Assembly (NCBI RefSeq): GCF_011764425.1 | Contig: NZ_BLPF01000002.1 | Span: 2,294,997 to 2,358,996 of the forward strand | DNA: 64,000 nucleotides | Source: Phytohabitans houttuyneae | GTDB lineage: Bacteria > Actinomycetota > Actinomycetes > Mycobacteriales > Micromonosporaceae | Direction of reading: 5' to 3' | Shown: piece by piece, positions 16,711 through 26,541 of the stretch | How the letters are laid out: each line of letters opens with the position of its first letter | Position numbering within the stretch: position 1 is the stretch's first letter | Notes under the pieces: generated by a model | The model's database searches: none | Told to the model about the DNA's origin: nothing | The model's input: only the letters and a program-made list of their open reading frames with translations | Made by a program: the position numbers and the translations under genes

Positions 16711-17035
16711 CACCTCCGCGATAAAGCAATCGAAACTGTTTCCGAGGGCACGTTAAAGCGGCTCGAACGATAAAGTCAAACAGCGATTTCTTAAGGAAGA
16801 ATTGTGTTTCGTGATTGATCCGGACGGCTCGACCGCACGGCTGATACGAAGGCGTTGGAATGCAATAGCCAGGGTACGCCAAATGGCCGCCACCGGCAAT
16901 TTCCCCGGGGCGGCTGCGAAACACCTCGAAACAGATCCTCGACCCCGGATATGGCGATCCTTCCGCGGTTGTATGACAGTCGTGTGACAGCCGCCGGCAC
17001 AAGCGTGATCCGCGCGCGTGGTCCATGATGCGTGG
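16711..17035. other. Intergenic region of lower G+C, divergent promoters
   Basis: 325 bp between the DUF4142 gene (minus) and the OmpR-type regulator (plus). It is visibly richer in A+T than its surroundings, as expected of a double promoter region. Short frames such as the one at 16802-16987 have no convincing start or codon use. The only clear structure is the 11-bp direct repeat at 16972-16993. Confidence 0.6.
16972..16993 (+). promoter_or_regulatory. 11-bp tandem direct repeat upstream of OmpR-type regulator
   Basis: TATGACAGTCG (16972-16982) is followed at once by TGTGACAGCCG (16983-16993), 9 of 11 identical. Direct repeats with a period of one helical turn are the standard binding arrangement for OmpR/PhoB-family dimers. 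The site lies 42 bp upstream of such a gene, so autoregulation is likely. Confidence 0.5.
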
Positions 17036-17713
17036 ATGGAACAGGTGCTGCTGATCGAAGACGACGACCGGATCCGGCTGTCGTTGACGCTCGGGTTGGA
17101 GGACGAGGGCTACGCGGTGCGCGGCGCCGCCACCGCCGAGGAGGGCCTTGTCGCGCAGCGGCGGGAGCCCGCCGACACCGTGCTCGTCGACCTGATGCTG
17201 CCCGGCGCCGACGGCTTCGAGTGCATCCGCCAGCTGCGCAGCCGCGACGACGTACCCATCGTGGTCGTCAGCGCCCGCGACGACACCCACGACATCGTGG
17301 CCGCGCTGGAGGCCGGCGCCGACGACTACCTCGTCAAGCCGGTCGCGGTGAAGGAGCTGTCGGCGCGCCTGCGCGCGCTGCGGCGGCGGGCCCGGGCCAG
17401 CGCGGTCGCGGCTGTGCCGGCGCTGGTCTTCGGCGACCTGGAGATCCGCCCGGAGGCCGGCGAGGTGGCCGTCGGCGGCCGTCCGGTGGCGCTGACCCGC
17501 ACCGAGTTCCGCCTGCTGTGCGAGCTGGCCCAGCACCCCGGGCGGGTGCTGTCCCGCAGCCAGCTGCTCGAGCGCGTCTGGGAGTACGCGTACGGGGACG
17601 AGCGCCTCGTCGACGTCCACGTCGGCCGGATCCGGCAGAAGGTCGAGGCCGACCCGGCCGCGCCGCGGCACCTGGTGACGGTCCGCGGCATGGGCTACAA
17701 GCTGACCCGATGA
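17036..17713 (+). CDS. OmpR-family response regulator
   Basis: A 225-residue regulator. The receiver has VLLIEDDDRIR, the acceptor Asp in VLVDLMLPGADGFE and Lys in DDYLVKPV. The winged-helix output domain (about 130-225) ends RQKVEADPAAPRHLVTVRGM. It starts at ATG 17036 (MEQVLLIEDDD). It heads the group regulator, 42-codon ORF, kinase, GerMN lipoprotein, with each joint overlapping by 4 nt. Confidence 0.92.
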   Translation: MEQVLLIEDDDRIRLSLTLGLEDEGYAVRGAATAEEGLVAQRREPADTVLVDLMLPGADGFECIRQLRSRDDVPIVVVSARDDTHDIVAALEAGADDYLVKPVAVKELSARLRALRRRARASAVAAVPALVFGDLEIRPEAGEVAVGGRPVALTRTEFRLLCELAQHPGRVLSRSQLLERVWEYAYGDERLVDVHVGRIRQKVEADPAAPRHLVTVRGMGYKLTR

Positions 17714-17838
17714 GCGAGCGAACTGGCGCGGCGGCGTCTGGACTGAGCCGGCCAGCCGACGAACTCGCGGTTTCGGGCCGGCGAGGGAAGACGTCGCCTT
17801 CAGCGCCGCGTGAGCGAGCGAATCCGGTGGCGGAGTGA
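17710..17838 (+). CDS. 42-codon ORF exactly tiling the regulator-kinase gap
   Basis: ATG 17710 overlaps the regulator stop (ATGA), and the TGA at 17836-17838 overlaps the kinase GTG (GTGA). The frame begins MSERTGAAASGLSRPADELA and ends PRERANPVAE. It is hydrophilic and not recognised. The 12-mer TGAGCGAGCGAA occurs at both ends (17711-17722 and 17811-17822), exactly 100 bp apart, so the interval may be an inserted repeat that kept the genes coupled rather than a true protein gene. Confidence 0.35.
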   Translation: MSERTGAAASGLSRPADELAVSGRRGKTSPSAPRERANPVAE

Positions 17839-19175
17839 GGCGGCCCGGGCTGCGCACGCGGGTGGCGGCGGCGTTCGCGGCCGGCGCGTTCGCCCTCTCC
17901 GCCTCGATGGCCGTGCTTTCGTACCAGTTCACCACCCAGGCGCTGATGGCTGGCCGCGAGCGCAACGCGCTGCGCTCGGCGTACCTGGACGCGGGCGTCG
18001 CGCAGAACGGGCTGGCCACGCCCGACCCGGACATCGTCGGCGTGCTCCGCTCGCTCAACACCGGCACGACCCGGCGCGCGCTGCTGCACCGTGACGGCCG
18101 CTGGTACGCCCGGGACGTCGACGCCGGCGTCACCGACTCGATCCCCGCCGGCGTGCGGCGACTCGTCGAGCAGGGGCAGCTGGGCATGCAGCGGGTGCAG
18201 ACCGAGACCGGCCCCGCGGTCGTCGTCGGCGTGCCGCTGCCCTCCTCGACCGGGTTCTACGTCATCGACTCGCTGCACGAGCTGGACCACACCCTGCGCG
18301 TGCTCGCGCTCGTGCTCACGCTCGTCGCGGCCGGCACGACCGCCGCGGGGGCCGGCCTCGGCTGGTACCTCGCCCGCCGTGCGCTGCGGCCCCTGGACAC
18401 CGTCGCGGCCGCCGCGCGCGAGATCACCGCGGGCGACCTCGACGCCCGCCTCGACCCGGCCGCGGAGCCCGATCTGGAACGGTTGACGGCGGCCTTCAAC
18501 CAGATGGTGGACCAGCTCTCCGCCCGCCTGGAACGGGACCGCCGGTTCGCCGCGGACGTCAGCCACGAGCTGCGCTCACCGCTGCAGACGCTGGCCGCCG
18601 CGACGAGCGTGCTGGACCGCAACCGGACCCGGCTCGACGACCGCACCGCGACCGCGGTCACGCTGCTGTCCGGCGAGGTCGCGCGCTTCCAGCACCTGGT
18701 CACCGACCTGCTCGAGCTGGCCCGCGACGACCAGCCGCAGCGGACACCCGTCGACGTCGCCGACCTGTGCCGCCAGGTGTGCCGCAGCCGCGGGCTGGCG
18801 CCGGAGGTCGTGTCCGTCGAGGGCCCGGCCAGGACCTGGGCGGTGGACCGCCGCCGGTTCGCGCAGATCCTCGGCAACCTGCTCGACAACGCCGACCGCC
18901 ACGGCGGCGGCGCGACCGCCGTGCGCGTGCGGGCCGGCGCCGAGCGCCTCGTGCTGGAGGTCGACGACGAGGGCCCCGGCGTGCGCCCGGAGGACCGCAC
19001 CGCCATCTTCGACCGGTTCGTGCGCGGACCGGCCGCCGGCGCGCGCGGCGACAGCGACGGGACAGGGCTGGGCCTCGCGCTGGTCGCCCGGCACGCCGCC
19101 GCGCACGGCGGGTGCGCCGAGGTCACCGACCGGCCGGGCGGCGGGGCGCGGTTCCGGATCGAGATACCGGCGTGA
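17835..19175 (+). CDS. Sensor histidine kinase (HAMP-HisKA-HATPase)
   Basis: A 446-residue two-membrane-helix kinase. TM1 is at about 8-30 and an extracytoplasmic sensor at 31-150. TM2 is at about 155-178, then HAMP (ARRALRPLDTVAAAAREITA), the phospho-His in FAADVSHELRSPLQTL, the N-box in NLLDNADRHGG and G-boxes DDEGPGVRPED and DGTGLGLALV. GTG 17835 is the only start that fits the TM1 position. It pairs with the OmpR-type regulator upstream. Confidence 0.92.
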   Translation: MRRPGLRTRVAAAFAAGAFALSASMAVLSYQFTTQALMAGRERNALRSAYLDAGVAQNGLATPDPDIVGVLRSLNTGTTRRALLHRDGRWYARDVDAGVTDSIPAGVRRLVEQGQLGMQRVQTETGPAVVVGVPLPSSTGFYVIDSLHELDHTLRVLALVLTLVAAGTTAAGAGLGWYLARRALRPLDTVAAAAREITAGDLDARLDPAAEPDLERLTAAFNQMVDQLSARLERDRRFAADVSHELRSPLQTLAAATSVLDRNRTRLDDRTATAVTLLSGEVARFQHLVTDLLELARDDQPQRTPVDVADLCRQVCRSRGLAPEVVSVEGPARTWAVDRRRFAQILGNLLDNADRHGGGATAVRVRAGAERLVLEVDDEGPGVRPEDRTAIFDRFVRGPAAGARGDSDGTGLGLALVARHAAAHGGCAEVTDRPGGGARFRIEIPA

Positions 19176-19732
19176 GGCGCCCGGGCCTCGCGGCGCTCGC
19201 GCTCGCCGTCGCGCTCGCCGGCTGCGGCGTCGAGACCGAGGGGCGCGCCCGCCGGGTCAACCCGCCCAGCGGCGTCGCGCACGCCTGGGCCACGCCGACG
19301 CCGCCGGACGCCGGCACCGGGGCGGTACCCGAGCGGCTCTACCTCGTCCGGGGCGGCGAGCTGGTCGCGATCACCCGGCACGTCGCCGCCGAGCCCGCCG
19401 TGACGCAGCTTGTCGGCGACCTGCTCGCCGGCCCCACGCCGCGGGAGCGGGAGGGCGGGTTGACCAGCGCGCTGCGCCCCACCGACGTCGCCGGCGTCCA
19501 GGTGAGCGGCGGCCGCGCGACCGTGGAGCTGACCGAGATGCTCGACGGCAGCGGCCGCACCGACCAGGTGCTCGCCTTCGCCCAGCTCGTCTGCACGCTC
19601 ACCGCGACGCCCACCGTCACGTCGGTCATGTTCACCCACGCCGGGCAGCCCGTGGGGGTGCCGCGCGCGGACGGCTCGCTCTCGCAGGCGCCGGCCACCG
19701 CCGCCGACTACGCGGGCCTGCTCGACCGCTGA
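19172..19732 (+). CDS. GerMN-domain lipoprotein
   Basis: A 186-residue lipoprotein. The lipobox LAGC places the modified Cys at residue 18. A GerMN domain (about 65-165) is seen in LYLVRGGELVAITRHV and VQVSGGRATVELTEML. The GTG start overlaps the kinase stop (GTGA). A GerMN lipoprotein after a regulator and kinase recalls mtrA-mtrB-lpqB, where LpqB modulates the kinase from outside, but this protein lacks the beta-propeller half of LpqB and is much shorter. A role as an accessory sensor is inferred. Confidence 0.8.
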   Translation: MRRPGLAALALAVALAGCGVETEGRARRVNPPSGVAHAWATPTPPDAGTGAVPERLYLVRGGELVAITRHVAAEPAVTQLVGDLLAGPTPREREGGLTSALRPTDVAGVQVSGGRATVELTEMLDGSGRTDQVLAFAQLVCTLTATPTVTSVMFTHAGQPVGVPRADGSLSQAPATAADYAGLLDR

Positions 19733-19736
19733 CGCG

Positions 19737-19766
19737 TTGACTGCCCGCGTGGCCCGCCGGTACATT
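19737..19766 (+). promoter_or_regulatory. Possible housekeeping promoter for the multidomain exported protein
   Basis: TTGACT (19737-19742) and TACATT (19761-19766) are separated by 18 bp, close to the -35/-10 consensus. They lie 150 bp upstream of the ATG at 19917, giving a leader that would contain the hairpin at 19882-19903. Confidence 0.4.
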
Positions 19767-19881
19767 CGCGTCAGTACACATCCGACCTTTGACCGCGCGG
19801 TGGCACGGCGGCCGGGCCGGACTGTCCACAATGGCCCGAGGGTCATGCCCAGGTGCGGCGGCGCGCCCTGTCCCCTTCGAT

Positions 19882-19903
19882 CCGCTGAGCCACCACTCAG
19901 CGG
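19882..19903 (+). promoter_or_regulatory. 8-bp perfect hairpin just upstream of the ribosome site
   Basis: The arms CCGCTGAG (19882-19889) and CTCAGCGG (19896-19903) pair around a CCACCA loop. The right arm runs directly into GGGAAGGAG, the ribosome-binding site of the large secreted protein. It could be an operator in DNA or a translation-modulating stem in the leader. Confidence 0.45.
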
Positions 19904-19916
19904 GAAGGAGCGCGTG

Positions 19917-22900
19917 ATGCGCCGACAGATGGCGCCGCTGGCCGCTGCCGCACTCGTCCTCACCGCGCTGGTCGTCCCGGCCGCCCCGGCGCGGGCCGAG
20001 GCCGCCGACCCGGTCCTGCAGGAGGTCACGCTCGCCAAGGGCCCGGCGGCGATGGGCGAGCCGATGTCCCTGGCGGTGCTGCCCGACCGCACCGCGCTGC
20101 ACACCTCCCGCGACGGGCGCATCTTCGCCACCGACCCGCTGGGCGGCACCACGCTCGCCGCGACGATCCCGGTTTACACGCACGACGAGGAAGGGCTGCA
20201 GGGCATCGCGGCCGACCCCGGGTTCGCGACCAACCGGTGGATCTACGTGTACTACGCGCCGGTGCTCGCCGGGACCCCCGCCGGCGACGCGCCCGCCAAC
20301 GGCACCGACGCCGACTTCGCCCGCTGGCAGGGGTACAACCAGCTGTCCCGCTTCACCGTGCGGCCGGACAACACCGTCGACCTCGCCACCGAGAAGAAGC
20401 TGCTCCAGGTGACCGCCGACCGGGGCATGTGCTGCCACGTCGGCGGCGACCTCGACTTCGACGCGCGGGGCAACCTCTACCTGAGCACCGGCGACGACAC
20501 CCAGCCCTGGTCGTCCAGCGGGTACACGCCGATCGACGAGCGCGACGGGTACAGCTGGGCGTTCGACGCGCAGCGCACCGCCGGCAACACCGACGACCTG
20601 CGCGGCAAGGTGCTGCGGATCAAGCCGGAGCCCGACGGTACCTACAGCGTCCCGGCCGGCAACCTCTTCCCACCCGGCACGGCGCGGACCCGTCCCGAGA
20701 TCTACGCGATGGGCTTCCGAAACCCGTTCCGGCTCTCCGTCGACAAGGCCACCGGCACGGTGTACGTCGGCAACTACGCCGCCGACGCCGAGAGCGCGCA
20801 CCCGGACCGCGGCGACGGCGGCCACCAGGAGTTCGAGCGGATCACCGGTCCGGGCAACTACGGCTGGCCGTACTGCCAGGGTTACAACACGCCCTACAAC
20901 GACTACGACTTCGCCACCGGCACGTCCGGGCCGACGTTCGACTGCGCCGCGCCGGTGAACGAGTCGCCGCACAACACCGGCCTGCGTGAGCTGCCGCCCG
21001 CGCAGCCGGCCTGGATCGCGTACGACGGCGGCATCTCCTCGCCGCTGGGCAACGGCGGCGGCCCGATGGCCGGACCGGTGTACCGCTTCGACCCCGACCT
21101 GGACTCGCCCACCAAGCTGCCGCAGAGCTTCGACGGCAGGTTCTTCGCCGGCGAGTTCACCCAGGACTGGATCAAGACGATCACCGCGGACGGCGACGGG
21201 AGCGCGGGCACGATCGCCGACTTCCCGTGGACGCACAAGCACATCATGGACCTGGCCATGGGGCCGGAGGGCGCGCTCTACGTGCTCGACTACGGCGCCG
21301 GCTGGTTCAACGGCGACGAGCACTCCGCCCTGTACCGCATCGAGACCGCACCCGGCGGCAACCGCGCGCCGACCGCGGTCGTCGACGCGGACAAGACCTC
21401 CGGCGCCGGCCCGCTCACCGTGGCGTTCGACGCGACCGGCTCCACCGACCCGGAGGGTGACCCGCTCACGTACGCCTGGGCGTTCGGCGACGGCGGCACC
21501 TCGACCCAGCCGGCTCCGACCCACACCTACCAGGCCGACGGCACGTACACGGCGAGGGTGACCGTCACCGACCCGGCCGGCAACGTCGGCAACGCCACCG
21601 TCACGGTCACCGTCGGCAACACCGCGCCGACCGTCACCATCACCGGTCCGGCCGAGGGCGCGGTGTTCGGCTTCGGCGACGCGATCCCGTACACCGTCAC
21701 GGTCTCGGATCCGGAAGACTCCACCGTGGACTGTGCGAAGGTGACGGTCAGCTTCGTGCTCGGCCACGACCAACACGGCCACCCGATCACCAGCGAGACC
21801 GGCTGCACCGGCGTGCTGCACACGACGGCCAACAGCGAGCACAGCCCGAGCGACAACCTCTTCGGCGTGATCGACGCGTCGTACACGGACGCCGGCGGGC
21901 TCGCCGCGAACGCGCAGGTCGTCATCCAGCCGCGGCACCGGCAGGCCGAGCACTTCGCCACCTCCAGCGGCGGCCTCGCCGTCACGCCGAGCCCGCGCGC
22001 CGAAGGCAGCTTCGTCGGTGCCATCCACAGTGGAGACTGGATCGGCTTCAGCCCGTACGACCTCGACCGCGTCACCGGGATCACCGCGGTCGTCGCGTCC
22101 GGCGGGGACGGCGGCCAGATCCAGGTGCGCACCGGCGCGCCGGACGGCCCGGTCGCCGGCACCCTCACGGTGCCCGGCACCGGCGGCTGGGAGACGTTCA
22201 CGACCGTGACCGGCGCGATCTCGGCACCGGCCGGCACCGGAAGCGTGTACCTCACGTTCAGCGGCGCCGATGGCCGCGACCTGTTCAACGTGGACAGCTT
22301 CACGTTCCTCGGCGGCGGCACCGGCGACGGCGACCTCGCCCGCGGCCGCCCGGTCACCGCCTCCTCCACCTACGAGGCGTACCGGGTGCCCGAGCTCGTC
22401 ACCGACGGCGACAGCACCACCCGCTGGTCCAGCGAGTACTCCGATCCACAGTGGATAACCGTCGACCTCGGCGCGGTGCACGAGCTGCGCCGCGTGCGGC
22501 TGAACTGGGAGACCGCCTTCGCGCGGGCGTACCAGCTGCAGACCTCGGCCGACGGCCAGCAGTGGACGACCGTACACGGCACGACCGCGGGTGACGGCGG
22601 CATCGACGAGATCCGGTTCGAGGGATCCGGCCGCTACGTGCGCGTGTACGGCACCCAGCGGGCCACCGGCTGGGGCTACTCCCTGTACGACGTCAACGTG
22701 TACGGCGAGTCCCAGGGCGAGCCGCCCGGCTACCGGGTGCTGCTGTTCTCCAAGACGACCGGCTTCCGGCACGACTCGATCCCGGCCGGCGTCGCGGCGA
22801 TCGAGCGGCTCGGCGAGGAGCACGGGTTCGCCGTCGACGCCACCGAGGACGCGGCCGCGTTCACCGCCGAAAACCTCGCCCGGTACAAGGCCGTCGTCTT

Positions 22901-25405
22901 CCTCTCCACGACCGGCGACGTGCTCGACGCGAGCCAGCAGGCGGCCTTCGAGGGGTACATCCGGGGCGGCGGCGGCTTCGCCGGCATCCACGCGGCGGCC
23001 GACACCGAGTACGACTGGCCCTGGTACGGCGGCCTCGTCGGCGCCTACTTCCAGTCGCACCCGGCGACCCAGGAGGCGACCGTGCGCCTCGAGGACCGCG
23101 CCAACCCGTCCACCGCGCACCTCCCGCCGACCTGGACCCGCACCGACGAGTGGTACGACTACCGCACCAACCCGCGCGCCGACGTGAAGGTGCTCGCCAG
23201 CCTCGACGAGTCCAGCTACAGCGGCGGCGGCATGGGCGCCGACCACCCGATCACCTGGTGCCAGCGGTACGACGGCGGCCGCTCCTGGTACACCGGGATG
23301 GGCCACACCGCCGAGTCGTACGCCGACGAGAACTACCTCGCGATGCTGCTGGGCGGCATCCGGCTGGCGGCCGGGGACGCGGCGGGCGACTGCCGGCCGG
23401 AGAGCGGCTACACGCCGCTGTTCGACGGCACGCGGGCCAGCCTCGACCAGTGGCGGCAGGCCGGCCCGGGCGGGTTCACGCTGGAAGACGGCACGATCAG
23501 CTCGTTCGGCGGCATGGGCCTGCTGTGGTTCCCGGTCCGCACGTTCAGCGACTACTCGCTCAAGGTCGACTGGATGATGCCGGGCGACGACAACGGCGGC
23601 GTGTTCATCGGCTTCCCCAACCCCGGCGACGACCCGTGGGCGCCGGTCTCGGCCGGCCACGAGATCCAGATCGACGCCACCGACAACGACCCGACCCGCA
23701 CGACCGGCAGCGTGTACAGCTTCAAGGCGCCGGACACCGCCCTGCGCGAGGCCAACCTCAACGGACCGGGGAGTGGAACTCATACGACATCCGGGTCAGC
23801 GGCCAGCACGTCGAGGTCCACCTCAACGGCGTGAAGATCACCGAGTACACCAGCGACCGGGCCGTCGCGGACGGCTACATCGGGGTACAGAACGACGGCG
23901 CCGGCCTCGACATCAGCTACCGGAACATCCGCGTCCGCGCCGGTGGCGTCACCGGTGAAGACCTGGCTCGCGGCAAGCCGACGCAGGCGTCCACGGTGGA
24001 GGCTGGCTCGACCCACGCCAGCGGCAACGCGGTGGACGGCAACTCCGCGACCCGGTGGGGCAGCGAGCACAGCGATCCACAGTGGATCAGCGTGGATCTC
24101 GGCGCGGTGTACGACCTCCGCCGCGTACGCCTCAACTGGGAGGCGGCGTTCGCGAGGTCGTACGAGATCCAGGCGTCGACCGACGGCATCGACTGGGCGC
24201 CCGTGTACAGCACCACGGCCGGCGACGGCGGCATCGACGACGTCGAGGTGGCCGGCGAGGCACGCTATGTGCGGATCTACTGCGCGCAGCGGGGGACGCA
24301 GTGGGGTTACTCGCTGTGGGAGCTGAACGTCTACGGCGCGCCCACCGGCGGCACCGACACCACCGCGCCGTCCACACAGGCCGCGGTGGCCGGGCCGCGG
24401 ACCGGCGGCTGGTACACGGGCGCGGCGGCGGTCACGCTGGCCGCCTCCGACGAGCCGGGCGGCAGCGGCGTGGCGTACACGCAGTACCAGGTGGACGGTG
24501 CGACGGCATGGACCGTCTACGGCGGACCGTTCGAGGTGACCGGCGACGGGGCGCACGAGGTGCGCTTCCGCTCCACCGACAGGGCGGGCAACGTCGAGCA
24601 GGCCGGCCGGGTGGCGCTGCGCACCGACGCGACGGCGCCGCTGACCACCGCGACGTTCGCGCCGCCGGGCGACGGCGGCTGGCACGCGGGAGCGGTACCC
24701 GTGACGCTGGCCGCGACCGACGGCGGCGCCGGCGTGGCCACCACCCAGTGGTCGCTCGACGGCGGCCCGTGGACCGCCTACACCGGGCCGGTCGACATCA
24801 TCGGCGACGGCGAGCACGAGCTGCGCTACCGGGCCACCGACACGGCCGGCAACGCCGAGGCCCTCAAGTCGGCGGTGGTCAAGGTGGACGGCACGAACCC
24901 GACCACCATCGTGGCCGGTGTCGCGGACGGCGGGCTCTACGGCGACAGCCAGGACGTGCGGATCACGTACCAGGCGGTCGACCCGGCGTCCGGCATCGCC
25001 ACGACGGCCGGCACGATGGACGGCGCCGGGTACCCGAGCAACCGCCTCCAACCCCTCTACGACCTCGGGTTGGGCCTGCACGAGCTGACCGTGACCGCCA
25101 CCGACAGGGCCGGCAACCGCACGACCACGACGGTGCGCTTCTACGTCACGACGTCGTTCCGCGACCTGGCCAGCCTGGTCGACCGCTTCCGCGCGACCGG
25201 CCAGCTCTCCAAAGCCGCGCACCAGAAGCTGTCGAACAAGGTGGACGCGGCCCGCGCCTCGGAGGCGGCCGGCAACGACCGGCGCGCGCTGCAGCAGCTG
25301 GCCGCCCTCCGCACGCTGGTCACCGATCCCGCGCTGGTACCGGACGCGGACGTGCGGGCGGTGCTGACCCGCGACATCGACGCATTGACCGCCACGCTCA
25401 CCTAG
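19917..25405 (+). CDS. Secreted multidomain protein: sugar dehydrogenase-like, PKD, F5/8C, ThuA, 3-keto-disaccharide hydrolase, F5/8C, OmpL47-like, FIMAH
   Basis: About 1829 residues. Approximate order: signal peptide to 30; glucose/sorbosone dehydrogenase-type propeller 32-480; PKD 482-570; carbohydrate-binding-like 680-800; F5/8 type C 804-930; ThuA 938-1160 (VLLFSKTTGFRHDSIPAG); 3-keto-disaccharide hydrolase (DUF1080) 1161-1345 (GGVFIGFPNPGD); F5/8 type C 1348-1473; OmpL47-like Ig repeats 1480-1745 (RSTDRAGNVEQ); FIMAH 1748-1829. The frame breaks near 23772, where one extra G (CCGGGGG) restores NGPGEWNSYDIRV, so an indel is likely. It probably acts outside the cell on oxidised (3-keto) sugars or glycosides held by the discoidin modules. 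ATG 19917 follows GGGAAGGAG. Confidence 0.85.
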
Positions 25406-25432
25406 CAGCGGTGGTGACGCACCCGGCGGCCT

Positions 25433-25480
25433 GGGGTGAGGCCGCGGGAGCAACGGTCCGGACCACGACGGGCGTCGCGG
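25433..25480. repeat. Copy of a dispersed repeat shared with 32413-32460
   Basis: From GGTGAGGCCGCGGGAGCAAC through the palindrome GGTCCGGACC to TCGCGG, this stretch matches 32413-32460 almost base for base. It sits in the 85-bp gap between the convergent 3' ends of the multidomain gene and the ArsR-type gene. It may work as a terminator or be a fragment of the mobile-looking element at 32046-32432. Confidence 0.7.
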
Positions 25481-25490
25481 TAGCCCGGAT

Positions 25491-26537
25491 CTAGTGTTGG
25501 AGCGCGGTGGCCACGTCCTGGCCGATGCGTTCGACGGCGGCCAGGTCGAGGCCGTAGTGCACGAACCGTCCGTTGCGCTCGACCCGCACCAGGCCGAGGT
25601 CGCGCAGCACCCGCAGGTGGCGGGAGACCTGGGGCCGGGTCATCGAGAGGCGGTCGGCGAGGTCGGCGGTGGTCATCGCCTGGCGGGCGATCAGGCGGCA
25701 CAGGCGCACGCGGCGCGGGTCGGTCAGGCCCAGCAGGCGGCTGCGGGCGAGGGTCACGCCGACGTCGGGCGCGTCGACCGGGAAGTGTACGACCGGCGCC
25801 AGGCCCGGCTCGTTCTTGACCAGCAGGTGCGGCGCGCCGTAGCGGGTGGGTATCAGCGTGACCGGCGTGCGGGCCGGGCTGACCACCGCGTGGTGGACCT
25901 TGTCGAAGACCACCCGCGCGGGCCCGCTCGCCGGCGTGACCAGGCGGGCGCTTCCCGGGCTGAGCGACAGCAGCGCGGCCGCCGGGCCCTGGTCGGCGAG
26001 GCGCTGGCGCAGCAGGTGGCCGGCCGCGGTGAGCAGCGGCTCGGTGCGCGCCCAGACGTCGGCGAAGAAGACGTGGCGGCACAGGTCGACGAAGGCGTGC
26101 ACGTCGGCCCGTACCGCCTCGGCGTCGTGGAGCAGGTCCTCGGCCAGGCGCAGGTGCGGGTCGGGGAGGCGGGAGGCGGTCTGGCGCAGCAGCGCCGCCT
26201 GTTCGGGGTCGTGCCGCACGCGGCTGAAGTCGAAGCCGGTGTAGCCGCTCGCGCAGGTGTACGCGGTCAGCTCCGCGAACGTGTCCAGCCCCATGCCGTC
26301 CGAGCCGGGGTAGAAGCCGCGCCATCGCAGCGCGTTCCACAGTGGAGCGAGGCGCCGCAGGCCGGTGCGGAAGGCGGGCGGGGCGTTCGCGGTCACCTCG
26401 CCGACCCAGGGGGCGTGCTCGGCGTGGTGGTCCGGCCCGGTGAGCACGTGCAGGCACGCCGCGAGCTCGGCCAGCGGCGACACGGTCACGGCGAACCGGT
26501 CGGGTCCCACCCCGCCCAGCACGATCACGACCGACAT
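25491..26537 (-). CDS. ArsR-type winged-helix regulator with N-terminal DUF5937
   Basis: A 348-residue protein. The N-terminal 240 residues (RFAVTVSPLAELAACLHVL) match the DUF5937 region found in front of ArsR-like winged helices in actinobacteria. The HTH is at about 265-335 (TTADLADRLSMTRPQVSRHL and NGRFVHYGLD). No metal-binding Cys pair is visible, so it is not a classical metal sensor. ATG 26537 lies 4 bp after the M20 hydrolase stop, so the two are co-transcribed. Confidence 0.8.
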   Translation of the reverse strand: MSVVIVLGGVGPDRFAVTVSPLAELAACLHVLTGPDHHAEHAPWVGEVTANAPPAFRTGLRRLAPLWNALRWRGFYPGSDGMGLDTFAELTAYTCASGYTGFDFSRVRHDPEQAALLRQTASRLPDPHLRLAEDLLHDAEAVRADVHAFVDLCRHVFFADVWARTEPLLTAAGHLLRQRLADQGPAAALLSLSPGSARLVTPASGPARVVFDKVHHAVVSPARTPVTLIPTRYGAPHLLVKNEPGLAPVVHFPVDAPDVGVTLARSRLLGLTDPRRVRLCRLIARQAMTTADLADRLSMTRPQVSRHLRVLRDLGLVRVERNGRFVHYGLDLAAVERIGQDVATALQH

Positions 26538-26541
26538 GGCT

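Noticed and set aside
16802-16987. 61-codon plus-strand frame in the DUF4142-regulator gap
   Set aside because: TTG start, no conserved features, and it ends on the regulator's operator repeat; more likely promoter DNA.
19632-23783. A 1383-codon open frame on the minus strand opposite the multidomain gene
   Set aside because: It is the antisense shadow of a G+C-rich gene: composition is dominated by Arg, Gly, Ala and Val, no domain is visible, and the plus strand has clear domains throughout.
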